Of a stretch of DNA of 64,000 bases, positions 16,458 to 26,588 are shown one piece after another. Location of the stretch: the NCBI RefSeq assembly GCF_023898865.1, contig NZ_JAGSOV010000037.1, positions 153,195 to 217,194 of the forward strand. Reading direction: 5' to 3'. How positions within the stretch are numbered: position 1 is the stretch's first letter; every line of letters starts with the position of its first letter. The DNA is from Pseudonocardia humida. GTDB taxonomy: Bacteria > Actinomycetota > Actinomycetes > Mycobacteriales > Pseudonocardiaceae. The position numbers and the translations under genes are program-made. The notes below the pieces were generated by a model. That model was not told where the DNA came from, searched no databases, and worked only from the letters and a program-made list of their open reading frames with translations.

Positions 16458-17624
16458 TCACTCACCCTCGCGCGTGAGGTAGGCGGGCCGGGTCCCGGGC
16501 TGCGGGACGTCGTAGTAGCGGTGGAAGACCGGGGTGAGGCCGCCCGAGACCGGCGGCACGATCCAGCTCCAGTCCGCGGGGCAGGACCGTCCCGCGCGCT
16601 CCTCCTTGTCCACGTGCACCAGGAAGCGCTCGGACTCGGTGTGGTGGTCGGTGATGGTGACCCCGGCGGCGTCGAACGAGTGCTGGACGGCCCGCAGCAC
16701 CTCCAGCGCCGCGCGGTCGCGCCAGAGCGTGCGGGGGGAACCGGTGTCCAGCCCCATCCCGGCGGCGACGGCCGGGAGCAGGTCGTAGCGGTCGGGGTCG
16801 ACCAGGTTGCGGGCGCCGATCTCGGTGGCCATGTACCAGCCGTTGAACGGCGCGGCCGGGTAGGTCACCCCGCCCACGACCAGTGGCATGGCGCTGATCG
16901 CCGGTACGGCGTGCCAGCGCAGCGCCAGGTCGGCGAACCAGTCGAGCTCGGGGTGGGTCAGCTCGACCTCCAGCACGGCGTCGTCGGGCAGCTCGAACAG
17001 CTCCGGCACACCGCCGTCGACCGAGACGAGCAGCGGCAGCACGTCGAAGCGGCCGGGCGGGTCGGGGCGCCGCCACCCCAGCCCCACGGCGCGGTCGGTG
17101 AGGGCGGCGTTGCGCGCGTCGCCGCGCACCCCGCCGTCCGCCAGCCGGTGGCCCGCGTAGCGGATGAGTTGCTCGTTGTGGATGCGCGGACCACTGGCGT
17201 CCGGCGTGCTGGGGGCGAACACCGTCAGGGTGGAGCGGATCCGCCCGCCCCGGCCCGCCTCGCGAAGGTGGGTGACGCACTCCGCGGCCACGTCGGCGGG
17301 ATCGCGCACGTGCCTGAGGTCGCGGACGCGCAGGCTGTTCCAGTACAGCCTGCCGATGCAGCGGGCCGCGTTGCGCCAGGCCACCCTGGCGCCGAAGACG
17401 AGCTCCTCGGGCGTGTGGGTGTAGGTGCCCGTGCGGTCGATCTCGGTGAGGACCTCGTGCAGCCGCCTGCGCACGGGGCGGCCGGTCTCGGCGTGCAACT
17501 GGGTGAGGAACTCCTCGGCCTCGGCCGGGTCGACCGGGCGGCCGGGCGCTGGACCGCTGTCGGTGGAGTGGGAGTGGCAGTCGCGGGGAGCGGGGACCTC
17601 GGAGTCCCGTACGACGATCGTCAC
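16458..17624 (-). CDS. nos: bacterial nitric oxide synthase oxygenase
   Basis: 388-residue heme enzyme that oxidises L-arginine to citrulline and NO. WRNAARCIGR gives the axial heme thiolate at Cys89. PFNGWYMATEIGARN supplies the arginine-binding glutamate, and WSWIVPPVSGGLTPVFH is the pterin-binding C-terminus. There is no attached reductase domain, as in Bacillus, Deinococcus and Streptomyces enzymes, so electrons must come from unlinked ferredoxin or flavodoxin systems. The leader before residue 30 is longer than in Bacillus NOS. The ATG at 17624 is preferred over a GTG a few codons upstream. No NO-using biosynthetic genes (nitration P450 etc.) are adjacent, so stress protection or signalling is as likely. 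Confidence 0.93.
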   Translation of the reverse strand: MTIVVRDSEVPAPRDCHSHSTDSGPAPGRPVDPAEAEEFLTQLHAETGRPVRRRLHEVLTEIDRTGTYTHTPEELVFGARVAWRNAARCIGRLYWNSLRVRDLRHVRDPADVAAECVTHLREAGRGGRIRSTLTVFAPSTPDASGPRIHNEQLIRYAGHRLADGGVRGDARNAALTDRAVGLGWRRPDPPGRFDVLPLLVSVDGGVPELFELPDDAVLEVELTHPELDWFADLALRWHAVPAISAMPLVVGGVTYPAAPFNGWYMATEIGARNLVDPDRYDLLPAVAAGMGLDTGSPRTLWRDRAALEVLRAVQHSFDAAGVTITDHHTESERFLVHVDKEERAGRSCPADWSWIVPPVSGGLTPVFHRYYDVPQPGTRPAYLTREGE

Positions 17625-17738
17625 CCGTACCTCTGCCTTTCGTCCGCCGGCCCCCGGTGATCACCGGGAGGAGTCCTTCCTACCCAGGGTGACGAAAGAA
17701 CGTCGCATCGCGAGATGCGCTATTCAGGCGATGTATCG

Positions 17739-18473
17739 TTACTCCTTGTAGTAGAGCAGGTCACGCACCTCGCGGCCCTCGACGCGGGCCCGCGCCTCGA
17801 ACTTGGTCACCGGGCGCCAGGACGGGCGCGGCAGCCAGCCGTCGGCGGTGGCGGGGCGCAACCGGGGCTCGGCGCCGCACACGTCGAGCATCTGGACGGC
17901 GTAGTCGGCCCAGTCGGTGGCCAGGTGCAGGGTGCCGCCCGGGCGGATCCGGTCGGCCAGCACGGCCACGAGATCGGGCTGCACGAGCCGGCGCTTGCGG
18001 TGGCGCCGCTTGGGCCACGGATCCGGGAAGAAGATCCGCACACCGTCGAGCGAGCCGCTCGGCACGCGCTCGCGCAGCAGCACCACCGCGTCGCCGCGCA
18101 GCACGACGAGGTTGGTCAGCCCCGCCTCGGCCACCCGCATCAGCAGCTGGGCGATGCCCGGCTCGAACACCTCCACCGCCAGGTGGTCGGTGCCGGGCTC
18201 GGCGGCGGCCATCGCCGCGGTCGACTCCCCCATCCCGGAGCCGATCTCCATGACCAGCGGGGCGGAGCGGCCGAACCACGCCGCCGGGTCGTAGGGCCGG
18301 GCGCCCGACACCAGGTCGGCCACCTCGTGCCCGCGCACGGGCCACCAGCGGTCCCAGGCCCGCTGCTGGCCCTCGGTCAGCCGGGCCCGGTGGTGGACGA
18401 AGCTGGTGACGGCCCGGGGCGGCCGGGCGGCGGGGTCCTGGGGGTCGTCGAGCGGCGGGCGGCTCTCAGGCAC
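17739..18473 (-). CDS. trmB: tRNA (guanine-N7-)-methyltransferase
   Basis: 244-residue class I SAM methyltransferase that makes m7G46 in tRNA variable loops. VMEIGSGMGESTAAMA is the SAM-binding motif I, and RIFFPDPWPKRRHRKRRLVQ is the family's signature FPDPWPKKRHxKRR motif that holds the catalytic site. The C-terminus ends TKFEARARVEGREVRDLLYYKE, as usual. The start overlaps the end of the upstream glycosyltransferase gene by 8 bp. It is a housekeeping gene apparently co-transcribed with the two glycosyltransferase genes. Confidence 0.95.
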   Translation of the reverse strand: MPESRPPLDDPQDPAARPPRAVTSFVHHRARLTEGQQRAWDRWWPVRGHEVADLVSGARPYDPAAWFGRSAPLVMEIGSGMGESTAAMAAAEPGTDHLAVEVFEPGIAQLLMRVAEAGLTNLVVLRGDAVVLLRERVPSGSLDGVRIFFPDPWPKRRHRKRRLVQPDLVAVLADRIRPGGTLHLATDWADYAVQMLDVCGAEPRLRPATADGWLPRPSWRPVTKFEARARVEGREVRDLLYYKE

Positions 18474-19620
18474 CGGTGTTCGGGCTGGGCGCGACCTGGT
18501 CGGGCTGCGGGACGCGAACCGGCTCGGCGGACGGGTTCGCCGCGGTCGGTGACTGGGCGGCGATGTTCTGGCCGGTGCCCGAGGCGGGCGGCGGTGTGAG
18601 GGGGCCGAGGCCGGCCTGCGGGTCGCCGGGCATCCGCACGCCCGCGGTGGCGCCGGGCAGCTTGCCGCGCACGTAGCCCGCGCTGGTGAAGGCGAGCGCG
18701 GTGACCACCGCGGCGGCCGAGGACACCCGGCCCTCCTTCAGCTCGCGCAGCACCGCCGACGGGAGCACCTTCGCCACGTAGCTGCGCTCGGTGGACAGCC
18801 CGTCGCCCGCGCCGACCATCTTCGACACGGCGGCCTTGGACAGGCCCTCCGACCAGCTGCGCCTGCGCAGGTAGGACCACTCGACGCGGTCGGAGCTGAC
18901 CCGGTGGTCGACCACCGCGGCCGGCTCGAACAGGATGCGGATCTTCTCCCCGGCCCGGCGGTAGGCCTGGTGGGCCCGGATGCAGAGCTCGGTCTCCTCG
19001 CAGCCCAGCGGGTTCTTGCCGATCCGGCCGATGTCCTCGGCGAACCCGCCGACCCGGTCGAACACCTCCCGGCGGAACGACATGTTGCAGCCCATGACGT
19101 TGCGCACCTCGGCCTGCTTGCGCGGCTGGCCGGTGTAGGTGCAGCCGACGATCCAGTCCAGCTCGCCGGTGGCGTCCGGGTCGTAGGGGGCCTCGCCGGG
19201 CAGCACGCGCGGGCGGTTGGTCGGCCAGCGCGGGTGCGCGACACCGCCGACGCCCGCGACGGTCGGGTCGGCGTAGGGGGCCAGCAGGGCGTCCAGCCAG
19301 CCGGGCCGGGCCGACGCGTCGTCGTCGAGGAAGACCACGATGTCTCCGGTGGTCTCGGCGACCGCCGTGTTGCGCGCCCCGGACAGGCCCTGCTTGTTGG
19401 CGTTGGGCAGCACCCGCACGCCCGGGTCGGTGAACCGCGCCCTGGCCCGCTCCAGCAGCGCCTCGTTGTGGTCGACGACGACGAGCGTCTCGATCAGCCG
19501 GTGCGGCGGGGTGACGGTCTGGTCCTGGACCGAGGCGACCGCGTCGACGATGTCGTTCCACCGCTTCTCGGTGTAGACGCAGATCACGACGCTCGCCGTG
19601 ACGGCGGGGGCGGTGGTCAC
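18466..19620 (-). CDS. family 2 glycosyltransferase
   Basis: 384-residue GT-A glycosyltransferase. ASVVICVYTEKRWNDIVDAV opens the nucleotide-binding fold, VVFLDDDASARPGWL carries the DxD metal/UDP-sugar motif, and MGCNMSFRREVFDRVGGFAED plus GCEETELCIRAHQ are the acceptor-side motifs of chain-forming GT2 enzymes. The last 70 residues are Pro/Ala/Gly-rich and probably disordered. A weakly hydrophobic stretch (SSAAAVVTALAFTSAGYV) near residue 300 could touch the membrane. It is arranged with a second GT2 gene 49 bp upstream and trmB downstream; acceptor unknown. Confidence 0.85.
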   Translation of the reverse strand: MTTAPAVTASVVICVYTEKRWNDIVDAVASVQDQTVTPPHRLIETLVVVDHNEALLERARARFTDPGVRVLPNANKQGLSGARNTAVAETTGDIVVFLDDDASARPGWLDALLAPYADPTVAGVGGVAHPRWPTNRPRVLPGEAPYDPDATGELDWIVGCTYTGQPRKQAEVRNVMGCNMSFRREVFDRVGGFAEDIGRIGKNPLGCEETELCIRAHQAYRRAGEKIRILFEPAAVVDHRVSSDRVEWSYLRRRSWSEGLSKAAVSKMVGAGDGLSTERSYVAKVLPSAVLRELKEGRVSSAAAVVTALAFTSAGYVRGKLPGATAGVRMPGDPQAGLGPLTPPPASGTGQNIAAQSPTAANPSAEPVRVPQPDQVAPSPNTGA

Positions 19621-19669
19621 GGGGTTCTCCTCCGGGTCGGCTGCTCGGTCCCGGTGCTCGGCGGTGGGC

Positions 19670-20527
19670 TCAGCGGGAGCGGCGGACGGACGACCGGCGG
19701 TCGGCCCGCCGGTGCTCGGCCAGCAGCGTACGCAGGACCCGCGTGCCGTCCGCGAAGGTGCGCAGGTTGGAGTCGCCGAAGACCCGCAGCCGCTCGATGG
19801 ACGGCACCTCGGTGATGCGCAGCCCCGCCGCGGCGACGCGGCAGTTGAGCACGGTCTCGATCTCGAACCCGTCGCCCCAGAGCATGCCGTCGGCGGGGGC
19901 CGCCGCGTCGATGGCGGGCAGGTCGAGGATCGGCAGCAGGTCGGCCCAGAAGGCGTTGTAGCCGTAGCACAGGTCGGTGTACGACGTGCCGAACAGCGCG
20001 TTGGCCACCCCGTTGAGCCCGGCGTTGCCGCCGCGGCGCAGCAGGGTGATGTCGTCGCTGCCGCCGCCGGTGGTGAACCGGCTGCCCTTGGCGAAGTCGG
20101 CCCCGGCGACCAGCGCCGAGACGAACGCCGGGATCTCGGCCGGGTCGGCCGAGCCGTCGGCGTCGAACATCACGATGACGTCGCCGGTGGCGGCGGCGAA
20201 CCCGCAGGCCATGGCGTTGCCCTTGCCCTTGCGGGTCTGGGTGATCGTGCGGACCCAGGGCAGCACGCGGCGGGCCGCCTCCAGCGAGCCGTCGGTGGAG
20301 TTGCCGTCCACGACGATGATCTCGTGCACGGCCGGGCGCACCGCGGCGATGGCCGGCAGCACGATCTCCAGGTTGCGCGCCTCGTTGCGCACCGGGACCA
20401 CCACCGACACCGTCGGGAACGGGGTGCGCGTCGGTTGCGGGTACTGCCGCGGTCGGGTCTCCACGTGCGGCGGCGCGGCCAGCGCCTGCGTGGAGAGGGC
20501 CGGGCGGTCGGGCGTAAGGGTGCTCAC
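19670..20527 (-). CDS. family 2 glycosyltransferase, polyprenol-phosphate sugar synthase-like
   Basis: 285-residue GT2 enzyme close in layout to dolichyl/polyprenyl-phosphate mannose or glucose synthases: TVSVVVPVRNEARNLEIVLP, HEIIVVDGNSTDGSLE, GKGNAMACGFAAATGDVIVMFDADGSADP with the DxD motif, then DLCYGYNAFWADLLP and GDGFEIETVLNCRVAAAGLRITEVP. No C-terminal membrane helices are seen. The GTG at 20527 is chosen because AGGAGG lies 6 nt upstream; the longer frame runs into a non-coding region. With the neighbouring GT2 it may build a cell-surface glycan or lipid-linked sugar. Confidence 0.85.
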   Translation of the reverse strand: MSTLTPDRPALSTQALAAPPHVETRPRQYPQPTRTPFPTVSVVVPVRNEARNLEIVLPAIAAVRPAVHEIIVVDGNSTDGSLEAARRVLPWVRTITQTRKGKGNAMACGFAAATGDVIVMFDADGSADPAEIPAFVSALVAGADFAKGSRFTTGGGSDDITLLRRGGNAGLNGVANALFGTSYTDLCYGYNAFWADLLPILDLPAIDAAAPADGMLWGDGFEIETVLNCRVAAAGLRITEVPSIERLRVFGDSNLRTFADGTRVLRTLLAEHRRADRRSSVRRSR

Positions 20528-20996
20528 ACGTCCTCCTGGGGGCTCCGCGGCACCGGACCGGAACCGGTCCCGTGCCGCAGATGATCGAGAACATCCCGCG
20601 CGCCGGCGGCCCGGGGGCACGCGGCCGCGGCGGGCCGGTGCGGGTTCGGGAGCGCCCGAACCACCGAGGGCGGGAAGGTCGTCACGATGGGGAGACGCCC
20701 GGCCCGGATTGAGGTTGCGTCGGGTTCCGAGAACGATTCGGAGAAGATCTGAGCGCGTCGGTTGCGGCGACGAGCGGTCGAACGAGGGCTCCACGGCGCT
20801 GCTCGGCCCGAGCGACCGGCCCGGTGCCACTGGGCGTGACGAACCGCATCCTCACCGTGCCGAACCGACCGCCGCCCGGTCACGCTCGACGCCGCGGCGC
20901 CGGTCGCCGAGGCCGGGGTCCGGCCGGACCGGCGGCGGGTCGGCACGCCGCGCAGTGATCCACGGCGAACCCGGCGCCGCGGGTTACGTTGCGGGC
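20528..20996. other. 469-bp divergent intergenic region
   Basis: Between the divergent glycosyltransferase and tldD genes. I find no gene with convincing start and codon bias. A dyad-like stretch around 20727-20745 (TTCCGAGAACGATTCGGA) and AT-richer sequence near 20725-20755 may mark the glycosyltransferase operon promoter. The right end carries the leaderless-type box of tldD. Confidence 0.35.
20985..20990 (+). promoter_or_regulatory. leaderless-type -10 box of tldD
   Basis: TACGTT is separated by 6 nt from the ATG at 20997, with no ribosome-binding site, the geometry of leaderless actinobacterial transcripts. No clear -35 hexamer. Confidence 0.4.
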
Positions 20997-22519
<1,523 letters not shown>

Positions 22520-22523
<4 letters not shown>

Positions 22524-23941
22524 CCGAGGCGGCGATCGCGGCATCGAGCGGGGCGGCCCAGCGCTGGCGGGCCCAGGACGTCGTCGAGCGCGCGCTGGCC
22601 GCGGGCACCCGGTTGCACGGGTGCGCGGTGCTCGTGCGCGAGACCAGCGAGGCCGTGCTGCGCTGGGCGAACTCGACGATGACGACCAACGGGCACACCA
22701 CGTCCGGCCGGGTCACGGTGATCGCGTTCGTGGCGGTGGACGGCGGCGTCGCGGCCGGGGTGGCCAGCTCCAGTGCCGCGGTCACCGCCGTCGCCCAGCT
22801 GGAGGAGCTGGTGGCGGCGGCCGAGGCGACGGCGCGCGACGCGGGCCCCGCCGAGGACGCCCTCCCGCTGCCCGAGCCGACCGGCGACGACCCGGGCTGG
22901 GCGGAGGCGGGCGCGGAGACCTCGATCGGGGTGTTCGGGCCGCTGGCCGCCGGGCTGGCCGAGGTGCTGGCCGGGCCGCAGCGCCAGTACGGCTTCGCCA
23001 GCCACGAGCTGACCACCACCTGGCTGGGCACCTCGACCGGCCTGCGCAGGCGCTGGGTGCAGCCGACCGGGTCCATCGAGCTGAACGCCAAGACGCCGGA
23101 CCTGTCCGGGTCGGCCTGGACCGGCGCCTCCACCGCCGACTTCACCGACGTCGACGTGATCGGGCTGGCCGCGGAGGCGGCGCGGCGCCTGGAGTGGGGC
23201 CGGCGCAAGCTGACCCTGGCGCCGGGCCGGTACGAGACGGTGCTGCCGCCCTCGGCCGTCGCCGACCTGATGATCTACCTGGCCTGGTCGATGGACGGCC
23301 GCCCGGCGCACGAGGGGCGCAGCGCGCTGGCCGGTCCGGACGGCCCGCGCACCGGCGAGCGGCTCACCGACCTCCCGCTGACGATGGCCTGCGACCCGGC
23401 CGCGCCCGGCCTGGAGTACGAGCCGTTCCTGACCGCCTCCCGCTCGGGCGAGGGGATCAGCGTGTTCGACAACGGCGCGCCGACCCGCCGGGTGGAGTGG
23501 GTCAAGGACGGGGTGATCGGCGAGCTGGCCTACTCGCGGGCCGAGGCCGCCGAGTTCGGCACGGCGTTCACCCCCGCGGGCGACAACCTGCTGCTCACCG
23601 GGGGATCGACGGCCAGCACGGCGGAGATGGTCGCCGGCACCGGGCGCGGCCTGCTGCTGACCTGCCTCTGGTACATCCGGGCGGTCGACCCGGCCACGCT
23701 GCTGCTCACCGGGCTCACCCGCGACGGCGTGTACCTGGTCGAGGGCGGCGAGGTGGTCGGCGAGGTCGACCACAACTTCCGGTTCAACCACTCGCCGCTC
23801 GACGTCCTGCGCCGCGCGCCGGAGGTCGGGGCGACCGAGCGCACGCTGCCCAGGGAGTGGAAGGACTGGTTCACCCGCACCGCCATGCCGCCGATCCGGG
23901 TGCCCGACCTGAACATGTCCTCGGTGTCGCTGGGGCGCTGA
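22520..23941 (+). CDS. tldE: TldE/PmbA-family protease partner subunit
   Basis: 473-residue PmbA/TldE homologue that pairs with TldD. The N-terminal half has the family's WANSTMTTNGHTTSGRVTV block, and the C-terminal half NLLLTGG...EMVAGTGRGLLLTCLWYIRAVDPATLLLTGLTRDGVYLVEGGEV. It lacks the HExxxH zinc motif, as expected for the non-catalytic subunit. It starts with GTG overlapping the tldD stop (4 bp) behind a very strong ribosome-binding site. No RiPP precursor is adjacent, so a general role is most likely. Confidence 0.9.
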
Positions 23942-24012
23942 GCGCCGCCGGTGGTTCGGCACGTCGCCCCCCGGGTCCGCGCCGCCCGCCCCCTCTAACC
24001 CGTTCGACGTGC

Positions 24013-24048
24013 TTGACAGGTTAGCAGTCCGGTTGCGACTGTGTAACC
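24013..24048 (+). promoter_or_regulatory. promoter with overlapping dyad operator
   Basis: A perfect TTGACA at 24013-24018 is directly followed by an inverted repeat: GGTTAGCAGTC (24019-24029) and GACTGTGTAACC (24037-24048). The dyad covers the spacer and -10 region, a typical site for a TetR-type repressor of the downstream hydrolase gene. No such regulator gene is adjacent. Confidence 0.5.
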
Positions 24049-24074
24049 ACATCAAGCCGTCGAAGGGGTTAGTC

Positions 24075-24956
24075 ATGGTTCCGGTCCACCACCGCACCGC
24101 CACCGTCCGCGGGCACCGCGTCTTCTACCGGGAGGCGGGCGACCCGGCCGCCCCCGCCGTCGTGCTGCTGCACGGGTTCCCCACCAGCTCGCGGATGTTC
24201 CGCGGGCTGATCCCGGCGCTGGCGCGGCGCTACCGCGTGATCGCCCCGGACATGCTCGGCTTCGGCCACTCCGACGCCCCGGACGTCGAGGAGTTCGACT
24301 ACACCTTCGACGCCCTCGCCGAGGTCACCGGGGAGCTCCTGGGCGCCCTCGGCGTCGACCGCTACGCGCTCTACGTGCAGGACTACGGCGCACCGGTCGG
24401 GTGGCGGCTCGCGCTGCGCCACCCCGGGGCGGTGCGGGCGATCATCACCCAGAGCGGCAACGCCTACGAGGACGGCTTCGACCCCGGCTTCTGGGCGCCG
24501 ATCCGGGAGTTCTGGGCCGCGCCCGGCCCGTCGACCGAGGCCGGGGTGCGCGGCGCGCTCGCCCTGGACGCCATCCGCTGGCAGTACCTGCACGGCGTGG
24601 CCGAGCCCGACCTGGTCGACCCGGACACCTGGACCCTCGACCACGCCGGCGTGAGCCGCCCCGGCAACGACCGGGTCCAGGTGCGCCTGATGCGCGACTA
24701 CGCCACCAACCCGCCGCTCTACCCCGCCGTGCACGAGTACTTCCGGACCAGCCGGGTGCCGCTGCTGGCCGTCTGGGGCGCGGGCGACGAGATCTTCCTG
24801 CCGGCCGGGGCCCTGGCCTTCGCCCGCGACCTGCCCGACGCGCGGATCCGGCTCGTCGCAGGCGGCGGGCACTTCCTGCTGGAGACCCACCTCGACGTCG
24901 TCGTCGACGAGGTCGTCGATTTCCTGGCCACCGCGCCGGCCCCGGCGCCGTCCTGA
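24075..24956 (+). CDS. alpha/beta hydrolase (epoxide hydrolase/haloalkane dehalogenase-like)
   Basis: 293-residue alpha/beta-hydrolase. VLLHGFPTSS is the oxyanion HG motif, and the nucleophile elbow reads YVQDYGAPVG with Asp (about residue 101) in place of Ser, as in epoxide hydrolases and haloalkane/fluoroacetate dehalogenases. GHFLLETH near the C-terminus supplies the catalytic His; the acid is probably in VWGAGDEIF. The ATG at 24075 follows GAAGGGG. The nucleophile Asp makes an esterase unlikely. Substrate unknown. The promoter carries a strong dyad, so expression is probably inducible. Confidence 0.85.
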   Translation: MVPVHHRTATVRGHRVFYREAGDPAAPAVVLLHGFPTSSRMFRGLIPALARRYRVIAPDMLGFGHSDAPDVEEFDYTFDALAEVTGELLGALGVDRYALYVQDYGAPVGWRLALRHPGAVRAIITQSGNAYEDGFDPGFWAPIREFWAAPGPSTEAGVRGALALDAIRWQYLHGVAEPDLVDPDTWTLDHAGVSRPGNDRVQVRLMRDYATNPPLYPAVHEYFRTSRVPLLAVWGAGDEIFLPAGALAFARDLPDARIRLVAGGGHFLLETHLDVVVDEVVDFLATAPAPAPS

Positions 24957-25174
24957 TCCCCCGGCGGTCACCGTTCGTGGGGACCGACCGACCGCGGAGC
25001 GATCCGACGCGGCGACTGTGCGCGCACACCGTGCCACTCGGCGCACGGCGGCGCGCCGGTGCGTCACCCGACCGGCGTGATCGCGTTGACTGTCCGAACG
25101 CGCCGGCGTCGTCGCGGACCGATCGTGCGGGAACGAAGGCCGGCGTGAGTTGGCGGCGAAGGGGGTCGGGACCC

Positions 25175-25486
25175 GTGCCCTACGAGGTGGTGAGCGCGTA
25201 CACGCTGCTGGTCGGCGACGACAGCGGACCGATGCTCAGCGTGCACACGACGGCGTCGGACGCCTGGCACGCGCTGGACCGGGAGGTCCGCGAGCGCTGC
25301 CGGATGCGCCCGCGGCCGCGCCGGCGGGTGACCGCCGACGCCGCGACCCGGTTGGCCGACGCCTGGCGCGACGCCGACCCGGACTTCCGCTACTGGAACG
25401 TCACCGTGCACCGGCTGCCGGTGCCGGTACCGGTGATCGCCGGCCCGCCCATGGTGGCCCGACCGATGGCGGGCGCCTTCCGCTGA
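25175..25486 (+). CDS. small hypothetical protein
   Basis: 103-residue soluble protein beginning MPYEVVSAYTLLVGDDSGPM from a GTG at 25175. The middle is Arg-rich (RPRPRRRVTADAA) and the end has WNVTVHRLPVPVPV. No known family, signal or membrane segment. The start is uncertain; a GGGGTCGGG precedes it. It converges on the 208-residue membrane protein gene with a 15-bp gap. Confidence 0.5.
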   Translation: MPYEVVSAYTLLVGDDSGPMLSVHTTASDAWHALDREVRERCRMRPRPRRRVTADAATRLADAWRDADPDFRYWNVTVHRLPVPVPVIAGPPMVARPMAGAFR

Positions 25487-25501
25487 GCGGGGCGCCAGCG
25501 C

Positions 25502-26128
25502 TCAGGGCTGGGCGGGCGGGGCCGGGTTGGCGGGCGCCGTCGCCGTGGGGGTGGCCGCCGTCGGTGCCGCGGTGGGTGCCGCGGTGGGTGCGGCAGCGGG
25601 CGCCGCGGCAGCGGGCGCCGCGGTCGGTGCCGGGGACGGCGGCGGGGTCGCGGCCGGCTGCGCGGCGGCGGCCGGCTGGGCCGGGGGCGCGGTCGGCGGG
25701 AGCGGCGGCGCGCTCTTGATCGTCAGCGGGCTCGCCTGCGGGGCGGCGGTGACGCCGCGGTCGGCCAGGCGCTCGGAGACCTGCTCGGAGATCTGGTCGG
25801 CGCGCCTGCGCTCGCGGACCCGGATGAGCACCAGCAGCGAGATGCCGTAGGCGATGCCCAGGATCACCAGCACGACGCCGAGCTTGAGCACCAGCGTGGT
25901 GAACAGGTCGCCGGTGTCGACGTCGACGGTGGAGGTGATCAGCAGCACGCCGCCGGTGACCAGGATGAACAGCACCGACAGCAGCATGTTGACCGAGTGG
26001 CTCACCTTGGTGTCCTGGAACACCTCCTGGAGGAACGGCTCTCCCGCCCGCACCAGCAGGCGCGCGACCAGGAACGTCAGCCCGATCGATATGACGAGCA
26101 GGAGGACGTTCTGGGCGGTGTCGTTCAT
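25502..26128 (-). CDS. small membrane protein with Pro/Ala/Thr-rich tail
   Basis: 208 residues. Three hydrophobic helices (about 6-26, 48-68 and 79-103) are followed by a charged amphipathic segment RVRERRRADQISEQVSERLADRG and a 75-residue tail of APT/PAAAP repeats with no charges. The tail is encoded by short imperfect repeats at 25520-25700. The N-terminus faces either way. Topology suggests an integral membrane anchor with a flexible extension, perhaps a cell-wall-spanning linker. No named family recognised. Confidence 0.65.
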   Translation of the reverse strand: MNDTAQNVLLLVISIGLTFLVARLLVRAGEPFLQEVFQDTKVSHSVNMLLSVLFILVTGGVLLITSTVDVDTGDLFTTLVLKLGVVLVILGIAYGISLLVLIRVRERRRADQISEQVSERLADRGVTAAPQASPLTIKSAPPLPPTAPPAQPAAAAQPAATPPPSPAPTAAPAAAAPAAAPTAAPTAAPTAATPTATAPANPAPPAQP

Positions 26129-26588
26129 CGGGCTCCCCCTGGAGGCTCGGAACGGGCGAGAGCGGTGCTGCTCGACCCGGCGGGCGCGGGTACCCGGCTG
26201 CAGCGTCCCCTACTCGAAGCGGCGAGATCAGCGTAACGCTTCGGAGCGGGGTCGACCGGGTCTCGTCACCCGGTCGCCGGGGACCGTCGCGGGCCCCTGC
26301 CGCGGGCCCCTGCCGCGGGCCGTTCGCCATGCGCAACACGCAGGTCACACAGGTGGTGCACGCCACCGGCGACGGGCGTGGGCGGCGCCACAGCGAAAGC
26401 GCTTACATCGGTTCTGAATCGATTACATGATCGGTCTTGTGAGGCGACCGACAGCATCAGCGGTGTAGCTCGCCCCGCGTCCCGGGTACCTTCGAACAAC
26501 ACCTTTCCACCAGCACACCCGGACCGATCGGCCGCGGGTGTGCGCAGCATTTCCGGGGGCCGGGTAACCGGCGAGGAGCGAGGACGAT
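26129..26588. other. 460-bp upstream region of pckG with tandem repeat and operator-like sites
   Basis: No gene seen. A 13-bp unit CGCGGGCCCCTGC is repeated 2.6 times at 26288-26321. Further right are an operator-like GAAAGCGCTTAC (26395-26406) and an AT-richer segment at 26403-26440, where the pckG promoter probably lies. The minus-strand start region of the membrane-protein gene occupies the left end. Confidence 0.4.
26395..26406 (+). promoter_or_regulatory. LacI-type operator-like palindrome upstream of pckG
   Basis: GAAAGCGCTTAC contains the perfect palindrome AAGCGCTT with near-symmetric flanks, the core seen in LacI/GalR-type and catabolite operators. It sits about 180 bp before the pckG start and just left of a candidate promoter. 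Control by carbon source would fit a gluconeogenic gene, but the regulator is not identified. Confidence 0.35.

Noticed and set aside
17695..17738. NsrR-type NO-responsive operator upstream of the NOS gene
   Set aside because: GCATCGCGAGATGC is only a weak imperfect palindrome and does not match the long AT-rich NsrR consensus.
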